A stretch of DNA of 64,000 bases from Spirochaetaceae bacterium (GTDB lineage Bacteria > Myxococcota_A > UBA9160 > UBA4427): contig JACKFD010000006.1 in NCBI GenBank assembly GCA_020632655.1, forward strand, positions 248,001-312,000, read 5' to 3'. Positions 59,676 to 64,000 of the stretch are shown here, one piece after another. Below the pieces are notes generated by a model. The model was not told where the DNA came from. It saw nothing but the letters and a program-made list of their open reading frames with translations, and did no database searches. The translations under genes were made by a program, and so were the position numbers. The number at the start of each line of letters is the position of its first letter. Position 1 is the stretch's first letter.

Positions 59676-60290
59676 TCAACGATCGGGGACGGGGCCCTTC
59701 CCCACCCGCGTCACCTCGAAGCCCGCACCCGAGGCCTGGAGGATCGTCGACGGCTCGGGCCAGAGCATGCCCCCGTCGAGCACGACCTCGACCCGGCCGC
59801 GGTAGCGCCGCTCGAGCTCCTCGGGATCCTCGAGCTCGGGCTCGACCTCGCCGGGGGTGACCGAGCCCCGGACGAGCGGCTCCCCCAGCAGCTCGACCAG
59901 CATCCGACACAGCGGCACGTCGGGCATCCGCAGCCCGATCTGCCCATCCCGGTTGCGCAGGTCCCGCGGCACGTCCTGGCTGGCCTCGAGCACGATCGTG
60001 TAGGGGCCGGGCAGGATGCGTCGGATGGTGCGGAACACGCTGGTCGGCATCACCGCGTAGCGTCCGAAGTCGGAGAGGTCGTTCACGAGCATCGAGAGCG
60101 GCTTGCGCGATCGCTCGTCGAGGCCCTTGAGCGTGCGGATCTGCTGGATGCCCTTGCGGCTCGAGAGTGCGCAGCCGAAGGCGTAGCCCGAGTCGGTCGG
60201 GTAGATGACGACCTGATCCCGACGCAGCGCCTCGAGGGCCGGCGCGAGCTTGCGCGGCGCGGGTCTATCCGGGTCGACTCGGATGCGCAT
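59676..60290 (-). CDS. Sua5/YciO/YrdC family protein
   Basis: Protein of 204 residues with the YrdC fold. VVIYPTDSGYAFGCALSS and KPLSMLVNDLSDFG followed by PGPYTIVLEAS are the nucleotide-binding marks. It resembles the YciO branch more than full Sua5, because the C-terminal Sua5 domain is absent. It may make threonylcarbamoyl-AMP for tRNA modification, but YciO function is less certain. ATG at 60290 is chosen. It lies 34 bases after the peroxiredoxin gene. Confidence 0.9.
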   Translation of the reverse strand: MRIRVDPDRPAPRKLAPALEALRRDQVVIYPTDSGYAFGCALSSRKGIQQIRTLKGLDERSRKPLSMLVNDLSDFGRYAVMPTSVFRTIRRILPGPYTIVLEASQDVPRDLRNRDGQIGLRMPDVPLCRMLVELLGEPLVRGSVTPGEVEPELEDPEELERRYRGRVEVVLDGGMLWPEPSTILQASGAGFEVTRVGKGPVPDR

Positions 60291-60324
60291 GGGGAAGGCC
60301 CCTCCTCCGCGGACCGCGGCCGGC

Positions 60325-60987
60325 TCAGTCGCGCGAGCCGGCCGCCCCGGGCGCGGGGGAGGCTCCGTCGCTCGACGGGGAGGCCTCCTTCGCAGCCGGA
60401 CCGCTCGGCACCGTCGACATCCGCTTCGGGAAGTCCAATCGCTCGAGCGTCGCGAGGATGTCAGGGCCCGCGGTCTGCGGATCCACCTCGCGGTCGAGCG
60501 CGCGAAGAACGCCCTCCGCATCGATGTAGAAGGTCCACCGCCGCGCGTAGCCGCCGCCCGACGCGACCACGCCGAATCGCTCGCCCATCTCGCCCCGCGG
60601 ATCGCTCACCACCAGGACGTCCGCGCCCATCGACTCCGCAAAGGCGGCGTTCTCCTCGGGCGTGTCGAGGCTCGCGTAGAGGATCGCGACGTCGTACTCG
60701 GCGAGGGCGGCTTCGTGGTCACGCAGGTCGGCGAGCTCGGTCGTGCAGCCCGGTGTGAAGGCCTTCGGGAACCAGGCGATCACGACCCCCTGGCGTCCCA
60801 GGTAGTCCGCCGCGCGATAGCGGGCGCCGTCGACGCCGTGGAAGACCCAGTCCGGTGCCGGGGCTCCGACCCGCGGCGGCTCCCCGGCCCGGGCGGCGCC
60901 GCCCATGCCCGCTAGCGCCGTCTCGAGCAGCAGGAAGAGCAGGAGGACGGGCAGGCGTCGGGTCGGGGTCGCACGGTGGGCTCTCAT
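60325..60987 (-). CDS. Exported 1-Cys peroxiredoxin
   Basis: AhpC/TSA-type peroxiredoxin of 220 residues with an N-terminal signal or anchor (LPVLLLFLLLETALAG). The peroxidatic Cys81 is in FTPGCTTELADLRD. The Cys often found five residues later in BCP/PrxQ is absent, and no other Cys exists in the protein, so it must use an external thiol. A polar Ser/Pro/Ala tail follows the fold. It may share a transcript with the YrdC-like gene. Confidence 0.9.
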   Translation of the reverse strand: MRAHRATPTRRLPVLLLFLLLETALAGMGGAARAGEPPRVGAPAPDWVFHGVDGARYRAADYLGRQGVVIAWFPKAFTPGCTTELADLRDHEAALAEYDVAILYASLDTPEENAAFAESMGADVLVVSDPRGEMGERFGVVASGGGYARRWTFYIDAEGVLRALDREVDPQTAGPDILATLERLDFPKRMSTVPSGPAAKEASPSSDGASPAPGAAGSRD

Positions 60988-61067
60988 GCGCGACACCTTC
61001 GCCCGGACCCTGCGTCCCGGCAAGCAGGCTCCCGTCGAGCCGTCCGGCCGGGGCCCCGATCGCGTGC

Positions 61068-61079
61068 TAGATATATAAG
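61068..61079 (+). promoter_or_regulatory. Candidate promoter, AT-rich TAGATATATAAG
   Basis: A strikingly AT-rich patch in a GC-rich gap lies 40 bases upstream of the acyl-CoA dehydrogenase ATG. It contains both TAGATA and TATAAG. No good -35 is visible. Confidence 0.45.
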
Positions 61080-61119
61080 ATACTGAAAGCGTGCCCCTTG
61101 GGGTGCGAGGAGATCCCCC

Positions 61120-62298
61120 ATGGCATCCCGTCCCGGCTTCGACTGGTCCGACCCCCTGCTGCTCGACGAGCAGCTCACGGACGAAGAGCGCCTGATCCGG
61201 GACAGCGCGCGCGAGTACTGCCAGGACCGGCTGATGAGCCGGGTCCTGCTCGCGAACCGCAACGAGGAGTTCGATCGCGAGATCCTGCGCGAGATGGGCG
61301 CGCTCGGCCTGCTCGGCTCGACGCTGCCCGAGAAGTACGGCTGCGCGAACGTGTCCCACGTCGCCTACGGACTGATCGCGCGCGAGGTGGAGCGGGTCGA
61401 CTCGGGCTACCGCTCGGCGATGAGCGTGCAGTCGTCGCTCGTGATGCATCCGATCTTCGCGTACGGGACCGAGGCGCAGCGCGAGCGCTGGCTGCCGGGC
61501 CTCGCGAAGGGCGACCTCGTCGGCTGCTTCGGGCTGACCGAGCCCGACCACGGCTCGGACCCCGGCAGCATGCGCACCCGCGCCGAGAAGGCCGACGGCG
61601 GGTACGTGCTCACGGGCAGCAAGATGTGGATCACGAACAGTCCGATCGCCGACGTCGGCGTCGTCTGGGCGAAGCTCGACGGCGAGATCCGCGGCTTCCT
61701 CGTCGAGAAGGGGATGCAGGGGCTCAGCTTCCCGAAGATCGAGGGCAAGATGTCGCTGCGCGCGTCGATCACGGGCGAGATCGTGATGGACCGCGTCTTC
61801 GTGCCCGAAGCGAACCTGTTTCCCGAGATCCGCGGTCTCGGCGGTCCCTTCGGCTGCCTCAACAAGGCACGCTACGGCATCGCCTGGGGCTCGATGGGCG
61901 CGGCCGAGTTCTGCTGGCACGCAGCAAGGAAGTACACGCTCGATCGCGAGCAGTTCGGCCGGCCGCTGGCCGCGAACCAGCTGATCCAGCTGAAGCTCGC
62001 GGACATGCAGACCGAGATCACGCTCGGGCTGCAGGCCTGCCTGCGCGCCGGTCGCTTGATGGACGAAGGACGGCTCGCACCCGAGAACATCTCGATGCTG
62101 AAGCGGAACAACTGCGGCAAGGCCCTCGCGATCGCCCGGGTGTCCCGCGACATGCACGGCGGCAACGGCATCTCCGACGAGTTCCACGTCATCCGCCACT
62201 GCATGAACCTCGAGTCGGTCAACACCTACGAAGGCACCCACGACATCCACGCGCTGATCCTGGGCCGCGCCCAGACCGGCATCCCCGCCTTCTCCTGA
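61120..62298 (+). CDS. gcdH: Glutaryl-CoA dehydrogenase-like acyl-CoA dehydrogenase
   Basis: FAD-dependent acyl-CoA dehydrogenase of 392 residues. It has GCFGLTEPDHGSDPGSM and KMWITNSPIADV for flavin binding, ARKYTLDREQFGRPLAANQLIQ, and the catalytic Glu in NTYEGTHDIHALILGRAQTG. Close agreement with GcdH suggests glutaryl-CoA to crotonyl-CoA conversion in lysine, tryptophan or aromatic breakdown. GAGGAG precedes the ATG. Confidence 0.93.
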   Translation: MASRPGFDWSDPLLLDEQLTDEERLIRDSAREYCQDRLMSRVLLANRNEEFDREILREMGALGLLGSTLPEKYGCANVSHVAYGLIAREVERVDSGYRSAMSVQSSLVMHPIFAYGTEAQRERWLPGLAKGDLVGCFGLTEPDHGSDPGSMRTRAEKADGGYVLTGSKMWITNSPIADVGVVWAKLDGEIRGFLVEKGMQGLSFPKIEGKMSLRASITGEIVMDRVFVPEANLFPEIRGLGGPFGCLNKARYGIAWGSMGAAEFCWHAARKYTLDREQFGRPLAANQLIQLKLADMQTEITLGLQACLRAGRLMDEGRLAPENISMLKRNNCGKALAIARVSRDMHGGNGISDEFHVIRHCMNLESVNTYEGTHDIHALILGRAQTGIPAFS

Positions 62299-62486
62299 CG
62301 CCGCGACGGCGCCGGCAGACTGCTTGTCGGCGACGGGCTTCTGGGTTTCAATCCGAGCGTCGCACCGCTCGGACGGACGAGCCGTCCGAGACGCGATCCA
62401 CGAGCCGTTCGGACGGCTCAGCGCCCCGGTCGTCGACGCACGGACCCTCGTCGCGGCGAAGGGGGCGAATCAGGGGGGAACAGAAG

Positions 62487-62978
62487 ATGAAGGGAATCGT
62501 GAAGGCTCTCGTCCTCGCGATCGTGATCGTCACGGCGCCGATGACCGCCGCGCATGCGGACAACGACGTCGGCTGCGGCGTGGGCACGATGGTGATGGAG
62601 GGCCGGTCGGGGCTTCCGTACAAGCTGCTCGCTTCGCTCACCAACGGCTTCACCTTCCAGTCGATCTCGATCACCTTCGGCCTGCTGAACTGCAACGGCC
62701 GGAACACGGTCACGGCCAGCGCCCGCGCCCGCCACTTCGCCCAGTCGAGCTTCGACGCGCTCGCCCGGGACGCGGCGACCGGCGGCGGCGAGAGCCTCGA
62801 CGCCCTCGCGGCGCTCCTCGAGGTGGACGTGGCGGACCGCGAGGCCTTCGCGCGACTCGCCCAGAGCCACTTCGACGAGCTCTTCCCGACCGACACGATC
62901 ACGTCGGACGAGATGCTCGACGCGCTCGACCGGCTGATGCGTGAGGACGCACGGCTCGCCGTCTACGCGCGCAGCTGA
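62487..62978 (+). CDS. DUF3015 family exported protein
   Basis: Protein of 163 residues with a signal peptide (ALVLAIVIVTAPMTAAHA) and the DUF3015 signature VGCGVGTMVMEGRSGLPYKLLASLTNG. The remainder is helical with an acidic C-terminal part (FPTDTITSDEMLDALDRLM). Function unknown, probably periplasmic. It is followed closely by a DUF4105 gene on the same strand, and a hairpin separates them. Confidence 0.9.
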   Translation: MKGIVKALVLAIVIVTAPMTAAHADNDVGCGVGTMVMEGRSGLPYKLLASLTNGFTFQSISITFGLLNCNGRNTVTASARARHFAQSSFDALARDAATGGGESLDALAALLEVDVADREAFARLAQSHFDELFPTDTITSDEMLDALDRLMREDARLAVYARS

Positions 62979-62983
62979 CCCGA

Positions 62984-63020
62984 ACGGGCCCGGCGCTCCG
63001 ATCCGGATGTCCGGGCCCGT
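62984..63020 (+). terminator. Terminator-like hairpin overlapping the next start codon
   Basis: ACGGGCCCGG pairs with CCGGGCCCGT (10 bp) around a 17-base loop that contains the DUF4105 ATG, and TTTCGTC follows. It starts six bases after the DUF3015 stop. It could terminate transcription or limit translation of the next gene. Confidence 0.55.
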
Positions 63021-64000
63021 TTCGTCCCCTCGCCCCCGCCCCGCCCGCGCGCGCCGCCGAAGGCGTCTCGCCGTCTTCGGCGTCCTCCTGGGCATCACGG
63101 GCGCCGTTCCGGCGACGCGCGTCTCGGCGGCCGCGGCCGCCCACGACGCGGCGCCTTCGCCGGACACGCCGGCCCGCGAAGCGGCACCGCCCCCGGACGT
63201 AGCCGTCCCGCTCGTCGCGCCGGAGCGGCTCGGCAACGAGCCCGTCTGGCTCGCGCTCCTCCATCAGGCACGCAGGCCGATCGGTCGCCGTACCCGCGAT
63301 GCGCTCCACGCGACGCACTTCTTCTTCGACCCGGACGGCCATCGCGACCCCGTGCGCGAGCTCCGAGCGACCCTGACCGCCTTCGACGACGCCGACCCCG
63401 TCCGCGCGCAGGCCGCACGCTGCCGCTTCCCGGCCCGCCACGCCTTGCTCGCGAGGCGCGGCCTTCTGCCCGCCGACCGCGGGCCCTGCCCGGAGCTCGA
63501 GGGCTGGCGGCGGCAGATCGGCGACGTTCGACTCACACTCGTGTACCCCGAGGCCTTCCTCGGCAATCCCGCCTCGATGTTCGGGCATACGCTGTTGCGC
63601 TTCGATCCGGTCGCCGCCGCGCGCGATGCCGAGGGCGAGCCGCTGCTCGGCTGGACGCTCGACTACACCGCGGACGCCGAGGGCCAGGTCGGCGCGCTCT
63701 ACATGCTGCGCGGCCTCGTCGGCGGCTACCGCGGTCGCTTCGGGATCGCGCCCTACTACCTGAAGACGAAGGTCTACGGCGACTGGCAGGACCGCGACAT
63801 CTGGGAGTACCCGCTCGCCATGTCGCCCGAATCGATCGAGCTCGTGCTGCTCCACGTCTGGGAGCTGCGCGACGTGGCGCTGCCCTACTACTTCTTCACG
63901 CAGAACTGCTCGGAGAAGCTGCTCGAGGTGCTCGAGGTCGGCTGGCCGGGACTGGGACGCGGGGGGGGCTTTCCGCCGACCGTGACGCCGGTCGACACGG
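63007..64000 (+). CDS. DUF4105 (Lnb-like) membrane or envelope protein (partial)
   Basis: Open at the window end after 331 codons. A basic start and hydrophobic segment (LAVFGVLLGITGAVPATRVSA) suggest export. VYPEAFLGNPASMFGHTLLRF, a GRFGIAPYYLKTKVYGDWQDRDIWEYPL segment and YFFTQNCSEKLLEVL mark DUF4105, which has predicted catalytic His and Cys like NlpC/P60-type hydrolases. The ATG at 63007 is the only usual start before the signal sequence and lies in a hairpin loop. The C-terminus is missing. Confidence 0.88.
   Translation, partial: MSGPVSSPRPRPARARRRRRLAVFGVLLGITGAVPATRVSAAAAAHDAAPSPDTPAREAAPPPDVAVPLVAPERLGNEPVWLALLHQARRPIGRRTRDALHATHFFFDPDGHRDPVRELRATLTAFDDADPVRAQAARCRFPARHALLARRGLLPADRGPCPELEGWRRQIGDVRLTLVYPEAFLGNPASMFGHTLLRFDPVAAARDAEGEPLLGWTLDYTADAEGQVGALYMLRGLVGGYRGRFGIAPYYLKTKVYGDWQDRDIWEYPLAMSPESIELVLLHVWELRDVALPYYFFTQNCSEKLLEVLEVGWPGLGRGGGFPPTVTPVDT

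Noticed and set aside
60325..60987. Peroxiredoxin as a third selenoprotein
   Set aside because: Its peroxidatic position is an ordinary Cys codon and no in-frame UGA is present.

Overview
The window is about 70% G+C, densely coded, and has strong third-position GC bias, so long open frames appear on the strand opposite many genes. No rRNA, tRNA, phage, insertion sequence or CRISPR array was seen. The gene set (CoA-transferases, three LLM/F420-type oxidoreductases, a TIGR03084-type protein, tandem DUF3604 proteins, DUF5916, WS/DGAT, PEP-CTERM, an Mrp module, two UGA-containing selenoprotein genes) suggests an uncultured deltaproteobacterium-like lineage (Myxococcota, Binatota or similar) with broad acyl-CoA and amine catabolism. 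This placement is inference from gene content only.

Layout. 1-2517: the conserved ybbP-ybbA / tesA neighbourhood. 2514-8417: a quinone oxidoreductase, an SRPBCC protein, and an aldehyde dehydrogenase / glutamine-synthetase-like ligase / iron alcohol dehydrogenase operon whose last junction carries a 38-bp tandem repeat. 8441-17460: DUF924, M20 peptidase, YaeQ, DUF5916 outer-membrane protein, an LLM oxidoreductase, an OmpA lipoprotein and alanine dehydrogenase. 17485-20628 (minus): a BKACE enzyme, an epoxide-hydrolase-like protein and a GRDB-family protein interrupted by an in-frame UGA that is best read as selenocysteine. 20816-26853 (plus): N-acyl-D-amino-acid deacylase, two small proteins, an amidohydrolase and a double-domain CoA-transferase. 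27024-29651: an outer-membrane barrel, an EXPERA-like membrane protein, an NTF2-like protein and enoyl-CoA hydratase.

29778-37566 (minus) is a ten-gene Mrp-type antiporter module in the order E-F-G-DUF4040-B-C-D-D-small-D. It has Mbh-like gene order, no full-length MrpA, and a 35-bp tandem repeat between the DUF4040 and B genes. 38039-46520 holds two more LLM oxidoreductases, a TIGR03084 protein, an AtuA-type protein, UTP-glucose-1-phosphate uridylyltransferase, a sulfotransferase and an NTF2-like protein. 46671-50866 has two tandem exported DUF3604 proteins, followed by an MFS transporter.

52399-52899 is a second gene with an in-frame UGA, an AhpD-like protein with a CxxU motif. It is followed by a phosphotransferase, a DUF3127 protein with an SSB-like tail, a PEP-CTERM protein whose end lies in a 38-bp tandem array, a lipoprotein hydrolase, a CoA-transferase, WS/DGAT, a Sua5/YciO protein, an exported 1-Cys peroxiredoxin, glutaryl-CoA-type dehydrogenase, DUF3015 and a partial DUF4105 protein.

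The most notable observations are the two probable selenoproteins, each with a SECIS-like hairpin just after the UGA; three 35-38-bp tandem arrays that each straddle a stop codon; and a recurrent TAGAnT element 29-66 bases upstream of start codons, which may be the local -10 box.
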